Positions 46,917 through 56,630 of a DNA stretch of 64,000 nt are shown one piece after another. The notes beneath the pieces are model-generated. The model was given only the letters and a program-made list of their open reading frames with translations. It had not been told where the DNA came from and did not search any database. A program made the translations under genes and the position numbers. Location: the NCBI GenBank assembly GCA_009746045.1, contig RPFO01000670.1, positions 121,001-185,000 on the forward strand, in the 5' to 3' direction. The number at the start of each line of letters is the position of its first letter. The first letter of the stretch is position 1. Source of the stretch: Mesostigma viride (taxonomy: Eukaryota > Streptophyta > Mesostigmatophyceae > Mesostigmatales > Mesostigmataceae).

Positions 46917-48860
46917 CCGGATTCTGACCCGGAAGAGGAGGAACATCTGCAAAAGCAGTCCGATGGCGTGGAGGACATGCCTGAGCAGGATGTGGGCGAT
47001 CCGGTGCTAAGCGACGATGAGCCTGCTGATGAGGGGAGTGCCTCGGATCCTGCACGAGGGTGGGTTTTGGGGGTGGGAGCACCCGACGACCTTGTGCAGT
47101 CTTTGTCGACAAACATTGCTGTCGACGTTGCCATGCCAACTCCTGAGCAGGCCAAGCTGCCTGGCGGCAACCAGACTAAGTACCAGGAGAGCCCTGTCGA
47201 CATCTTTGCTCTGCTGTGGACACGAGATGAGGTGCTGGGCCCAATTGTGGAGGAGACAAACAGGTATGCCAACATGAAGCTGTCCACTCTGCCACCCCAG
47301 GCACGTGAGTGGACGCCATTGACCATCCATGAGCTGGCCAAGTGGTTGGGGATCCTGGTTACCATGGGCCTGGGGCGCCTGCCTAACGCACAGCTCTACT
47401 TCACTGACCGCAAGGTGGGCATGTCCACAGCCCCGGGCCTGCAGCACGCCATGTCATTCAAGCGTTTCCAGCAGATCACACGCTTCCTGCACTTCAGGGA
47501 CAGTGCTTTCAAGCCAGCCAACACCGAGTGCCGCGAGTACCGCCTCTACCAGTTCGAGTGGCTCGAGATCCACCTCAACAAGGCGTACAAGAAGTACTGC
47601 ACGCTCGGGGGAAAGTGCGCCATCGACGAGCGCTGCGTGGGCACCGGCCACAAGTACTGCTGCATTCGCTGCTTCAACCCACTGAAGCCAGCCCCCTTTC
47701 ACATCCTGGGGTACTCCGCGTGTGGCCACCCCAGCGGCTACCTGTGGCACTACCACACGTACGACAAGCTGCCGGAGGAGCAGCACACGGTCAAGGTGGT
47801 GCAGCTCCTGGGGGAGACCCTGCCCCACCCCATGGACGTGGCCATGGACAGGTGGTACACCAGCCGGCCAGCCGTGGAGTGGCTGCATGAGCAGGGCCAC
47901 AACGTGGTCGGCACGGTTGTGCCCAACCGCAGGGGCATCCCCTGGGCTGAGCTCAAGATGCTCATCCCCAAGGGCAAGGCACTCAAGCAGGGCTTCTACG
48001 CGTGGGCAGTGCACGAGGAGACGGGGCTGCAGGCGCTTGTGTGGATGGACCGCAAGCTCGTGTACCTGCTGCAGAAGGGGTATGGCCTGCAGGAGGTCTT
48101 GGTGGACCGCCATGGCGGGCGTGGCAATGCGAGGGTGAACGTCCCAGCACCGTCAGCCGTCCCCAACTACTGGTCATGCTACAAAGCAGTCGACCTGTTT
48201 GACCAGCTGGCTGCAGAGTATGACGTGGGCAGGGCCCTGGTGAGCAGGGTGTGGTGGCACAGGGCCTTTGGGGCCCACCTGGTGAATGCCATCACCAATT
48301 CATACCTGCTGATGACCTTCGTCAACCGCGGCAAGTCCACCATGACCCACTACACCTTCCTGTCCCTGCTGGCAGCCCAGCTGGGCGAGAACAAGTGGCC
48401 AGGGGCGCCTGCCCCTGTCAGGCAGCTCACCCTCACACCAACCAGGGAGGGACGGTGGGATGGCAACCACCAGCCTGAGCGCATTCCCTTCGTGATCGAG
48501 GCTGACTGCGCGGTCTGCTCCGCCACAACCACCACCGGTGCCCGCAAGCGCACAAGCTCGTGGTGCCCAGAGTGTGACATTGCTCTGTGCACCAGCGTGG
48601 ACTATCCGTGCTTCCAGATTTTCCACTCAGGCCAAGTGCCAGGGCTGGACGTGATTCCAGGGGAGTCAACCCCTGACGCCAGGCACTCCAAGAAACTCAC
48701 CGAGAAGAGCGAGCCGGGGAGGACCTGGGCAGGACAAAGGCAGACCCGCAGGACGGCAGGGCCTGGTTCCACCCTGCAAGGGGTCGCTAGGAAGGCCTGG
48801 CTGAGGGCCAACTGCCCCATCAACAAGAAGAAGAAGAAGAAGTCAACCACCCCATCATAA
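46917..48860 (+). CDS. piggyBac transposase, catalytic and C-terminal part (split gene, part 2)
   Basis: These 647 codons continue in the frame of 36,858-37,388 once the CACTA element and one CA are removed. An acidic linker precedes the DDE_Tnp_1_7 core: IFALLWTRDEVLGPIVEETN, LGILVTMGLGRLP and FKRFQQITRFLHFRDS. The three catalytic Asp are placed at 47,625 (CAIDERC), 47,847 (AMDRWYTS) and 48,192 (AVDLFDQL). The C-terminal cysteine-rich domain is complete (CAVC...CPEC...C, about 48,507-48,610), followed by a basic tail (INKKKKKKS). There is no internal stop or frameshift. Family role: TTAA-directed cut-and-paste. Alone, this part lacks an initiator in context. TGTAA occurs at 49,002. Confidence 0.92.
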   Translation, partial: PDSDPEEEEHLQKQSDGVEDMPEQDVGDPVLSDDEPADEGSASDPARGWVLGVGAPDDLVQSLSTNIAVDVAMPTPEQAKLPGGNQTKYQESPVDIFALLWTRDEVLGPIVEETNRYANMKLSTLPPQAREWTPLTIHELAKWLGILVTMGLGRLPNAQLYFTDRKVGMSTAPGLQHAMSFKRFQQITRFLHFRDSAFKPANTECREYRLYQFEWLEIHLNKAYKKYCTLGGKCAIDERCVGTGHKYCCIRCFNPLKPAPFHILGYSACGHPSGYLWHYHTYDKLPEEQHTVKVVQLLGETLPHPMDVAMDRWYTSRPAVEWLHEQGHNVVGTVVPNRRGIPWAELKMLIPKGKALKQGFYAWAVHEETGLQALVWMDRKLVYLLQKGYGLQEVLVDRHGGRGNARVNVPAPSAVPNYWSCYKAVDLFDQLAAEYDVGRALVSRVWWHRAFGAHLVNAITNSYLLMTFVNRGKSTMTHYTFLSLLAAQLGENKWPGAPAPVRQLTLTPTREGRWDGNHQPERIPFVIEADCAVCSATTTTGARKRTSSWCPECDIALCTSVDYPCFQIFHSGQVPGLDVIPGESTPDARHSKKLTEKSEPGRTWAGQRQTRRTAGPGSTLQGVARKAWLRANCPINKKKKKKSTTPS

Positions 48861-49001
48861 ACTGGGTGTATTGTACGCCATAGGCAGTTTGCACACTAGT
48901 GGCTCCTCTTGAGAGGCTTGTGTGTTGCTTATTTTAATTGTGCATGTGTGCCCATTATCAGTTTGTAGGGCATGAACATCTGATTGCCACATGGATGAGC
49001 A

Positions 49002-49006
49002 TGTAA
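49002..49006 (+). terminator. TGTAA poly(A) signal of the piggyBac transposase
   Basis: TGTAA lies 141 nt after the transposase stop. The rest of 48,861-49,789 is the non-coding right arm of the piggyBac element, with palindromes near 49,407 and 49,750. Confidence 0.5.
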
Positions 49007-49947
49007 TGTGTTGGTGGTGTTATATGTGCATGGTGGTGTATCTCACTTGTAGGCTCATCGCTCAGCCTCGTGAATGGTATATAGCCAAGCAGTGTCTCCA
49101 CCCCGAGCCAGTTTATTTTACATTGCCACCTTGTGTTGCCAGTCTAGTGCACCCAGTTTGAGCTTAGATGGACAATAATTAGGTTGGGGATGTGACCTTG
49201 TCTTGTGATGAACATCGTTGCATGCCAGCGGCCCCTACTCATGGCGCTTTTATTTGCAAGCATAATAAACCATTTTATTGCATATAATGAGTCAAAACTA
49301 TCAAGGAAGTTCATATTTTACATCTATGCTATTAGTTGGGTCCCAGGACCTACAATAATGACAGCCACCCTAGAGATAGCATGTGACACGTACATGAAAC
49401 AAGTACTGCCGACGCATCGGCACCTTCTTGTACAGGGTGTAACTACTGGCATACCCATCCAACCATGGACCCCAATGGCTCAAACTATTCACCAACTAAT
49501 TCTCCATCATCCCTGAAGTGGCAGGTGCCTAGGTATTTTTGCCTAATTCACAACACACATTCTACCAAAAATGAAAACGCGCGTCTTGACCCCCCTGACT
49601 TTGACGGCAGTTATGTATAGCCTACCCTGCATATATATGAGGTTGTGATATACCAACCCGAAGGGCACCTCATGGACGTGCTTGGCCCCCAAGGACAGCC
49701 TTTGGGTATGGGTAGGTTGGATGGCATCTGGTTTGCAAAAGTGCTGAGTTACAGCCGATGCATCGGCAGTACTTTCGCCCATTTAGGGGCTAATGAGATT
49801 AGCATAGTACTCCGTGGCATGCCTTTGCGCATGACACGCAAGTACTTACTTACTTACTTACTATTATTCATTTATTCATCCATGCATCAGGCACGTGCAG
49901 CCCGCTTTGCTAGCATCGCCATGATCGCGAACCTGGCCTAGAAATTA

Positions 49948-50280
49948 AATTAATTAGGAACATAACTCCGTTGGGAGTATATGTAGTAGCACATAGCCCA
50001 GAGAAGGGGCATATGAGCCTATAATACATTCTAAGCTACTTCCTGCAAGGGTGGGAATGTAAACAACACTTGCTCTAGGTGCACTAGGGCACCTGCACCG
50101 GCACCCAGAGTCTCGGGCAACACCCAGCTAAAGGGGAGCCCGTCATAGGTGGGGAAGATCAGCATAGCTATACAAGAGCTAGAGCGTGGCACCTCAGCAG
50201 AGAGCAGCTCTCTGCATGAGCACAGCATAATAACTAGATAAAGCTAGGCATCATCTGGAGTGTGGCACATCATAGGCACA
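49948..50280 (-). mobile_element. SINE-like or L1-tail copy, eroded
   Basis: Shares AACATAACTCCGTTGGGAGT, the CTACTTCCTGCAAGG block and the ATACAAGAGCTAGAG block with the unit at 31,063-31,363. The tail (AAATTAAATTAATTAGG) is at the left. It continues into an ORF1 fragment at 50,400. Confidence 0.75.
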
Positions 50281-50399
50281 CATGTACATGGCTAAATGAG
50301 ACTCGTGAGTCAGCTGGTATAGAGCCTGTAGGAGGCTTACATGTACATGGCCACGGTCTATCTATTCTACACTGCTACTGCTGTATTCCCCTAACTAAG

Positions 50400-50660
50400 C
50401 TGGGGCGTCTTCTGGAGTCGTTGGGGCCGCGGGGGTCGCATGCCAGCATTGTGGCCGACGTAGATGGCCGCCCCCTTCCAGTACACTGGCTGCCCCGCCT
50501 TGGTCTGCCGGAGCTGGAGGTAGGTCGGCCATAGCTCCCGTCGCCGTCGTTGCTGCGCCATGCAGGGTCAAGTCGTCGTCAAGGGTGAAGTGAGTCTTCT
50601 CGAGCCGCTTGCGGCGTCTGAGAAAGGAAATCTTGTCCGCCGGGTTCTTAAAGGATTAAG
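50400..50660 (-). pseudogene. L1 ORF1p C-terminal fragment
   Basis: The minus-strand frame reads NPADKISFLRRRKRLEKTHF, TLDDDLTL, then RRELWPTYLQLRQTKAGQPV and YWKGAAIYVG with one small frameshift. This is the same domain as 35,600-35,848 and 53,160-53,420. Confidence 0.65.
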
Positions 50661-50689
50661 AATGAGCCCGGGGAAGGGGGGCCGACCAA

Positions 50690-51125
50690 CACGCAGAATT
50701 TACTCGCTGCGCTGATTTATGCCGACGACATCACACTCATTGAGCAGCCGGCGTCTGCCCAGCTTTGGCTGGACTGCCTGGCGCTCGAGGCTTGTGCAGT
50801 CAGTCTATTAGAATTAATTCTGAGTTACAGGTAACTGCGTTATGTGCACATGTGAGCGTCAGTCTAGAAATCAGCCCTAAAAACGTTGCCTTGGCTCTGA
50901 GCCTGGCAGGGCCCCCGCCCAATTGCTCCGCCTCTTAGATGACACCGGAAGCTAGTAAACTGCCCTGCTTCTGTGTGCTTCAAGCTGCTCAGGAGCTGGC
51001 TTCCCGACTGCTATGTGAGGATGACATGACGACCCGGATAGGCATGGCCTGGGCGCAGCTCCGTAAAGGATTAATTTACGTGAGATATATCAAGGCTAGA
51101 CAGCCAGATGAGATATATGGATAGA
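50690..51125 (+). pseudogene. RTE-like reverse transcriptase fragment (motif C and thumb)
   Basis: The plus-strand frame reads LIYADDITLIEQPASAQLWL, DCLALEACAVS, and after frame changes LEISPKNVALALSLAGPPPN and LRSWLPDCYV. YADD is the catalytic RT motif. It is a near-inverted copy of the fragment at 52,440-52,690, sharing GGGGAAGGGGGGCCGAC upstream of the motif. Confidence 0.6.
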
Positions 51126-51239
51126 GCTTGTTACGCTCTTTCCAGTGGCACCAGAAATGCCGGAATTGGTTACGGGACGTAATGGTTATGGCATTTTGAG
51201 TTGCAGCTTGCAGCTTCTGTTGCATGGGAGGCGAAATTC

Positions 51240-51570
51240 AAATTGATGTGCTATTAAATTAAATTAAATTAAATTAAATTGTAACATATCTCCGTTGGGA
51301 GTACTCAGTACACGTAGCACATATATCCCTGAGAAGGGGCATATGGCTTTTAATACATTCTGGGCTACTTCCTGCAAGGGTACTGTAGGGTGTAAACTAC
51401 ACCTGCTCTAGGTGCACAAGGTGCACCTGCACCACTATGTATTCGAGCACCTAAGGCGCGGACATAGTAGGGGGGAAGATCATCATGGCTAAACAATGGC
51501 TACTGTAAGGCACATGGCTTCTCAGCAGGGCTAGAAGAGCTCTCTGCATATAGGCAACTAATTAATTAAT
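51240..51570 (-). mobile_element. SINE-like or L1-tail copy with (AAATT)n-type tail
   Basis: The tail ATTAAATTAAATTAAATT is followed by ATCTCCGTTGGGAGTACTCA and the GAGAAGGGGCATATGG and CTACTTCCTGCAAGGG blocks of the family. It ends near TCTCTGCATATAGGCAAC. Confidence 0.75.
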
Positions 51571-51699
51571 AGACACGTGACTGCGTCACGTGAGCATAAG
51601 TCCTCAGTGGGAGGGGAACATGATGGGATGGAATGGATGGTGTAAGCTATCTAGGTCCTAGTTACAGGGTTGCGGGCACCACGGCCCGAACCGCTATGA

Positions 51700-52690
51700 A
51701 TGCCAGACGCGGTCACACGCGGAGCCCCCACATGCAGACTTGGGGGTGGTCTCCTTCATCATTACTTGCCATCTATTATCCTTGCGTACCATCTGCCTCC
51801 ATATTACAGCTAGACAAACCAGGAGGCTGCCCGGGTGTGAGCCCGTCACGTCTAGTGTAGCACATGTCCATGCCAAGTCTATCACGAAAAGTCCACGGGT
51901 GGCGGCCCTGACGCGCGCGGCCTGGGGCACGCCAGGTGAGGACATATCGCCCAGACCAGGCTGCGGCGGGCAGCCTTTGTACCACTGCTAGTCTATCTGA
52001 TGTGTCTACCTGATCTGTGCGGGCCCGGGTGCCCGGCTATACAGGCCCAGGCGCCTGTGTCTAATAATGTGGGAAACATAGGGCAAATCAGCGTACGAAT
52101 CCTCATTACTAATGTGCAAACCAAAGGGGATGTTAAGGGCCTTGCGCAGCATCTTGGTGACGTTGCCTTCGAGTCGTTGCTCCAGCTCCTGCGTCAGTGT
52201 CCAGCCAGGTCTCGGCGCCGTAGGTCAGGCCGGATTGTCAGAATGACGACTTGAAGAGGTCACGCTCAAGTGACGATCCGGGGTACATAGGGCGGGGTTG
52301 CTCCACCAGCGGCGGTGGTCATGCATGGAGTTGCGCCCACGCCATGCCGATCCGTACGTGTCGTCAGGTCGTCCTCGCAGTCGGGAAGCCAACTGCCGAG
52401 TGCAGCTTGAAGCGGCCTGAATTAGTAGGGTAGTTGACCTCGGTGTCGTCTAAGAGGCGGAGTGTGGGTGGGGGCCCTGCCATGCCAAGGGCCAGGGCAC
52501 CCGTTTAATTGGGGGCTGATTTCTACAGACTGTAGACCAACCGTCCGAGCGGCTCGAGCGCCAGGCAGTCCAGCCAAAGCAGACGCCGGCTGCTCAATGA
52601 GCGTGATGTCGTCGGCATAAATCAGAGGTCAGCTATATAGAAAATTCTGCTTGTTGAGTCGGCCCCCCTTCCCCAAGCTCGTTCGTGATC
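51700..52690 (-). pseudogene. RTE-like LINE fragment: RT motif C, thumb and C-terminus
   Basis: Read on the minus strand: IYADDITLIEQPASA near 52,620, then WTLTQELEQRLEGNVTKMLR and LHISNEDSYADLPYVSHII (about 52,210-52,060), then TDQVDTSDRL and the ...YTRRDGLTPGQPPG tail to about 51,800. The pattern parallels the younger RTE copy (WTLDQALSQQLDGTVTRMLR, LYCELPLVTHTI, TDQVNTDVG). Several frameshifts; not functional. Confidence 0.65.
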
Positions 52691-52704
52691 GCTAGGCCAG
52701 GGGC

Positions 52705-53490
52705 ACGGCCTGCAATTAATTAATTAACTAATTAAACTCGTGCTCCTGTTGGGGAGTCACGGAGCACCGAAGTGCTTTTAATCCCTGTTGTGTGTGCACT
52801 ACAGGAGAAAGGGCAGAGACCCCCAGTCTCCTTCATGCCAAAGGCAAGCCACAGCTGCATTCGGGCGCGCTAGCTAAACGGACACGCTAACGATCCGGCA
52901 AACTGTGGGTGCAATATGTAAGACCCATGTAAGCGTAGCATAACAAGTATAGCGTGGGCAAGTAATCTGAACATAGCCAGGGCGTAGCATGGCTGTACTA
53001 GGACTAGGCTAAGGCTACATACGGCTGGTTGTGTGCCGTGCGTTGGCGGCACGTGACTAGGTGTGTTGGCACAGCTAGGCAAACATTCTAGGTATGGCTG
53101 CCTTAGCGGCAGTGACTCTATAGAGTCATTATAATGGTTACAAGCTATAGGGCTATTGCTATTCTAGCCCGCTGGGGGCGTCCACATCTTGTGGTTGATC
53201 ATCAGGTCCCCGCCCCTCCAGTACTGACACCTTGGGCTTCTGGGGATCCTGCTTATGGCGGAGGTAGGCCGGCCACAGGTCGCGTCGCTGCTGTTGCTGA
53301 GTGGGGGTTAGGTCGTCATCCAGCGTCCAGGTGAGGTCATGCAACCGCTTGCGACGAGAGAGGAACCGCTGCTTATCCTCAGGGGAGAGGAAGGTGAGCA
53401 GGACTGGTGGGGGAGCCGCCTTGTCCCGTGAGTGGGGAAGGCGGTGGCACCCACGCAGTTCTACCAGTCACCTACCAGGCCCATGAGGGT
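52705..53490 (-). pseudogene. L1 ORF1p C-terminal fragment with diverged 3' tail (half-LINE remnant)
   Basis: The minus frame has VLLTFLSPEDKQRFLSRRKR, LHDLTWTLDDDLTPTQQQQR and RDLWPAYLRHKQ (about 53,420-53,240). To its left is a TTAATTAACTAATTAA tail at about 52,715 and a diverged relative of the SINE-like block (CTCCTGTTGGGGAGTCAC). The order ORF1 then tail repeats that at 34.5-36.1 kb. Confidence 0.6.
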
Positions 53491-54290
53491 AAGAAGCTGC
53501 ATGGCCTGCAATGCTAGCAAAGCGAGCACGTGCCGGCTGGTGCATAACATAATCCACTACATACAATAATAAACAGGTACGGCGACAGGACGCAACCCTG
53601 CCAGACGCCGGTCTGCAGTGGACATGGCGGGGTAAAGCCGTGTTGAGTGCGCACCCGGAAGTGGTCGACCCCTCGTACAGCGCGTGCGGATGACGGTAGT
53701 AATCAGGGGAGTGGGGACGCGGGCGCGAGCAAGGACAGCCCATAGTAGAGCGTCCCAGAGTAAGTAAGTAAGTAAGTAAGTACTTGCGTGTCATGCGCAA
53801 TTAATTAAAGGCATGCCACGGAGTACTATGCTAATCTCATTAGAAAAATAATTACACAAAAGTTTAAACAAATATCGTCTGCATCATCCCCCACTAGATG
53901 GGGATGTAATCCTCATCCGAGCTGTCCTCTACTGTAATGGCAGACAAGGCGGTAGTGTAGCGGCTATCCTCAGGACCAATAACCTCCACCTGCGGACTTC
54001 CAGTACCCTGGCTAGCAACGGGCCGCGGGGCCCGTGGGAAGAAAACAGGAGCGTCCCAGAGGACAGAATCAAAAGCCTTAAGATGAAGTCGACGAAGATC
54101 AGGATGGCGGGAAACTCACCCGGACAGTAAGCACAACTGGAATTGTACTACACCACTAGTACATAGGGGGTTGCAAGAGAGCGATTTCCTCGAAGAGGCA
54201 ACGCGCGACGAAGATGGCCATGACGGTGTTGCGCCCAGGACGAAACAGCCCATTTGACTTTCCCCTAGGTGACGGTCGAGAGCATAAGAT
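53491..54290 (-). pseudogene. Old RTE-like RT fragment (motifs A and B), interrupted by a younger LINE tail
   Basis: On the minus strand: LDRHLGESQMGCFVLG (54,285-54,230), then ILIFVDF and, after a frameshift, AFDSVLWDAL (about 54,100-54,062). The 53,761-54,048 insertion follows, then VLARARVPTPLITTVIR and the motif B region with DYVMHQPARARFASIAGHA to 53,500. The same HQARAARFASIA pattern occurs in plus orientation at 49,885-49,920. Confidence 0.6.
53748..54061 (-). mobile_element. 5'-truncated RTE-like LINE 3' end with 13-bp target duplication
   Basis: GAGCGTCCCAGAG at 53,748-53,760 and 54,049-54,061 flanks 288 bp: an (AGTA)n tail at 53,761, the 3' UTR, and the last codons of the LINE frame (PQVEVIGPEDSRYTTALSAI, then TVEDSSDEDYIPI and stop at 53,893). 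It supplies the empty site for both the piggyBac insertion and the LTR element insertion (TCAGG at 53,970-53,974). Confidence 0.9.
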
Positions 54291-54497
54291 AGGTTAAATA
54301 ATGCTGGATCCTTTTGCCGCCTGAGGCAAATCCGGGGCCGGAACACTATTTTGCCCGGAAGAACCACTTCCGAGCACCCAACTTAATTCGGCCGCCGGAA
54401 TTAACTTGGGTGCTCGGAAGTGGTTCTTCCGGGCAAAATAGTGTTCCGGCCCGATTTGCCTTAGGCGGCAAAAGGTTCCGGCGCTATTTAACCTAAC
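54287..54497. mobile_element. Foldback element copy
   Basis: Two arms of about 95 bp are near-perfect reverse complements around a TTAATTCGGCCG-type centre (GGGTGCTCGGAAGTGGTTCT and its complement). They match the 62,182-62,391 element. The ends read TAGGTTAAATA and TATTTAACCTAACT. A target duplication could not be fixed because the left end is eroded. Confidence 0.82.
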
Positions 54498-54628
54498 TAA
54501 AACCTGGCCTCGTGGAGGGGAGACCAATAGACCCGGAGACAACCGCCTGGGCTGCTGCCACGCAAATGATATTGCGCCGGAACTGTCTCTGGCAGTTTTC
54601 GAACTCCTGACCTCCAAGGTGCACAGGT

Positions 54629-54740
54629 TTTAGTTAGGTTAAATAGTATCGGAACCTTTTGCCGCCTGAGGGCAAATCGGTCCGTCACACTATTTTGCCC
54701 GGAAGAACCACTTCCGAGCACCCAAGTTAATTCGGCCGAG
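54629..54740. mobile_element. Half foldback element (one arm)
   Basis: Starts AGTTAGGTTAAATAGT and follows the left arm of the family through GAACCACTTCCGAGCACCCA to the central TTAATTCGGCCGA, where similarity stops. The 130 bp between it and the previous copy are bordered by the inverted pair CCTAACTAAAACC/GGTTTTAGTTAGG, so the two copies may once have acted together. Confidence 0.75.
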
Positions 54741-55436
54741 GATTAACGTCAGGAGGTGCCGGCCAGGCTGAGCTGGTCGCAGTCCCGCGGGGGGACCACG
54801 TGAGCCTGGTGTCTACCTCAGGTTGGTGCGAGCTAGGTGCCCTACTACGAGCTGCAGCTAGGCGCCGCTGCTGGTGATATATGGCATGCCCTGCATGGTA
54901 AAGGGCCTCATGGCAGACATGAGCAGCATATCCTACTCTGAAAATGGATCGCAGCATGTTGCAGGGTGACCGCGCCGTCGACGTCCTGCTTGCGAGCGAG
55001 GTCGGCAGTGAGGGTCCACGTCTCGGCCCCATACGTGAGAACAGGAAGGACGAGGACCTTAAACAGGTCCCGTTTCTCGATCTTGCCAAGGGGCTTGTGC
55101 CACAGGGCCCGGTACTGGCGTAAAGCGTGCCGGGCGAGGGAGATGCGATGGTCCACATCAGCCTCGCAGCTGGGAAGCAGGCTGCCCAGCAGCTTGACGC
55201 GGTCCCGATACAGGACTCGAGAGCCGTCTAGGAGGTAGAGGGGTGGCGGTGAGTGGGTGAGCCCAACCGCCAGGGCCTCTGTCTTCTTGCTGACCTCAAG
55301 CCCCACTGCGCGGGCCTCGATAGACAGGCAGTCAAGCCATGTCTGCACGTGTCCAGTGTCCTCGAAGAGGGTGCATGGTGTCGTATGCGTGGATGATGTC
55401 CGCGAGCCGAATCTCCGTTTCCGCTCCGCCATGCCA
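54741..55436 (-). pseudogene. Old RTE-like LINE: RT motif C, thumb and C-terminal part
   Basis: The minus frame (55,420-54,910) reads LADIIHAYDT at the decayed YADD position, then WLDCLSIEARAVGLEVSKKT, LLDGSRVLYRDRVKLLGSLL and LVLPVLTYGAETWTLTADLA. It continues the frame of 62,731-63,090 once the LINE inserted between them is removed ([11 protein letters not shown], then HGGAETEIRLADII). Confidence 0.75.
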
Positions 55437-55645
55437 AGTAAGTAAGTACTTGCGTGTCATGCGCAAAGGCATGCCACGGAGTACTATGCTAATCTCATTA
55501 GAAAAAAATAATTACACAAAAGTTTAAACAAATATCGTCTGCATCATCCCCCAACCGTTAAGCACTAGATGGGGATGTAATCCTCATCCGAGCTGTCCTC
55601 TACTGTAATGGCAGACGAGGCGGTAGTGTAGCGGCTATCCTCAGG

Positions 55646-56321
55646 TGTAACGAACCCATCCGGGTCGTGCGAAAGATCCTATTGTTAAGGTAGGTTATCA
55701 CCGGTTTCTTGGCTAACCACGACCACTCTTTGGGAGTGGGATTAACGGAACAGGCGTGGCTTTAGGCCTGTTACGGCTCGCGGTGATTAATATTGCATTA
55801 ATCTACACAATCCAGATTTAGGATGGAGCTACCAAATGCAGTTGGAATTTATGCCCCAGGTTCAGACAGGTGATAACACACACTTTATTCCGAACCAAGA
55901 GGACGAGACTCTCGTCCTCGGACCAATTTCACCCAGGTCTGCCACCAAGCTGGCAAGAGGCGCCGACATGGCGCCGACCTTCCAGAGAACTCCGAAACTT
56001 GCAGTCCACACAAGATCCTCGGGTCGACATCGACCCTCGCCTACAGAATCCACGCATGAATACAAGATCTTAACCGGCTGTAAAGTACGCAGCGCGGCGC
56101 GACTGCGCCGGCCCCTAGAAGATCTCATACATCAACCTAGGCCCAAAATAACTAGTCCGAATCACACAAACTATCATAGTTCCATACAAAAGTCCTGACC
56201 AAGTGACAATTCCCAAATTAAGTCCCGAAATGAGTCCCAAAGTCCTACGGACTATGACAACAAGCCAAAATACATAATTTATTCCATTGTTGCGCCCATT
56301 CCAAGGGTCGGGCACGCAACA
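55646..56321 (-). repeat. 3' LTR of the gag-only retrotransposon
   Basis: 676 bp, TG...CA ended. It differs from the other LTR by about five substitutions and a 4-bp indel, so the insertion is young. A polypurine tract lies directly inside it (56,322-56,340; read on minus as GGGGAGGGGGAGGAG). Confidence 0.95.
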
Positions 56322-56630
56322 CTCCTCCCCCTCCCCAGGGGACGGTAGTCTCTACCGTCATAGAGGTGAAGAAGCACGGGAAATTGAAAACACACACAAC
56401 ACTTAATGCTGAGTAGCCGAGATCGTCGATGATCCTCGCGACCGCAGGTTGACCATAGGGGTACTATGTCCCAACCCTTGTTCTCCAACGGGCCAGTATA
56501 ACCAATTCCCCCAAAACTCGCCACGCAAGGACAAGTCTTGACGTAGTCAATGTCTCTACCGGCAGAGACAGTTAAAAAGAAAAGAAAGAAAAAGAGAAAA
56601 CGAACGGGGCCCACAGGTCCACTCCGGGAG

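Larger units (their letters stand above)
36543..49789 (+). mobile_element. piggyBac element with CTAA duplication, carrying a CACTA element inside
   Basis: CTAA at 36,539-36,542 and 49,790-49,793 flanks 11-bp inverted termini CCCCTAAATGG. The single CTAA of the empty site is visible in the sister LINE copies (reverse of 53,834-53,850). Subterminal palindromes of the type ACAGCCGACACGTCGGC lie at about 36,585-36,605, 49,407-49,425 and 49,750-49,770. Removing the CACTA element and one CA leaves about 3.72 kb with a single 824-codon transposase. piggyBac normally uses TTAA; CTAA is a known minor target in the family. Confidence 0.9.
36486..49871 (+). mobile_element. 3'-end fragment of an RTE-like LINE with 11-bp target duplication, split by piggyBac
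   Basis: CTATTATTCAT at 36,486-36,496 and 49,861-49,871 flanks an originally ~115-bp piece: 36,497-36,538 plus 49,790-49,860. It matches the 3' end of the RTE copies at 53,761-53,880 and 55,437-55,560 (reverse strand) and ends in an (ACTT)n tail. It includes TGTAA, the likely poly(A) signal of the LINE. The piece is severely 5'-truncated, as usual for target-primed insertion. Confidence 0.9.

Noticed and set aside
46606-47010. Small plus-strand frames in the Phe/Ser-rich region
   Set aside because: They fall in the subterminal TTTCTCAC repeats of the CACTA element.
55836-56198. Identical 120-codon frames at 55,836 and 59,127
   Set aside because: They are the two LTR copies; a frame repeated in both LTRs and antisense to the element is not a gene.
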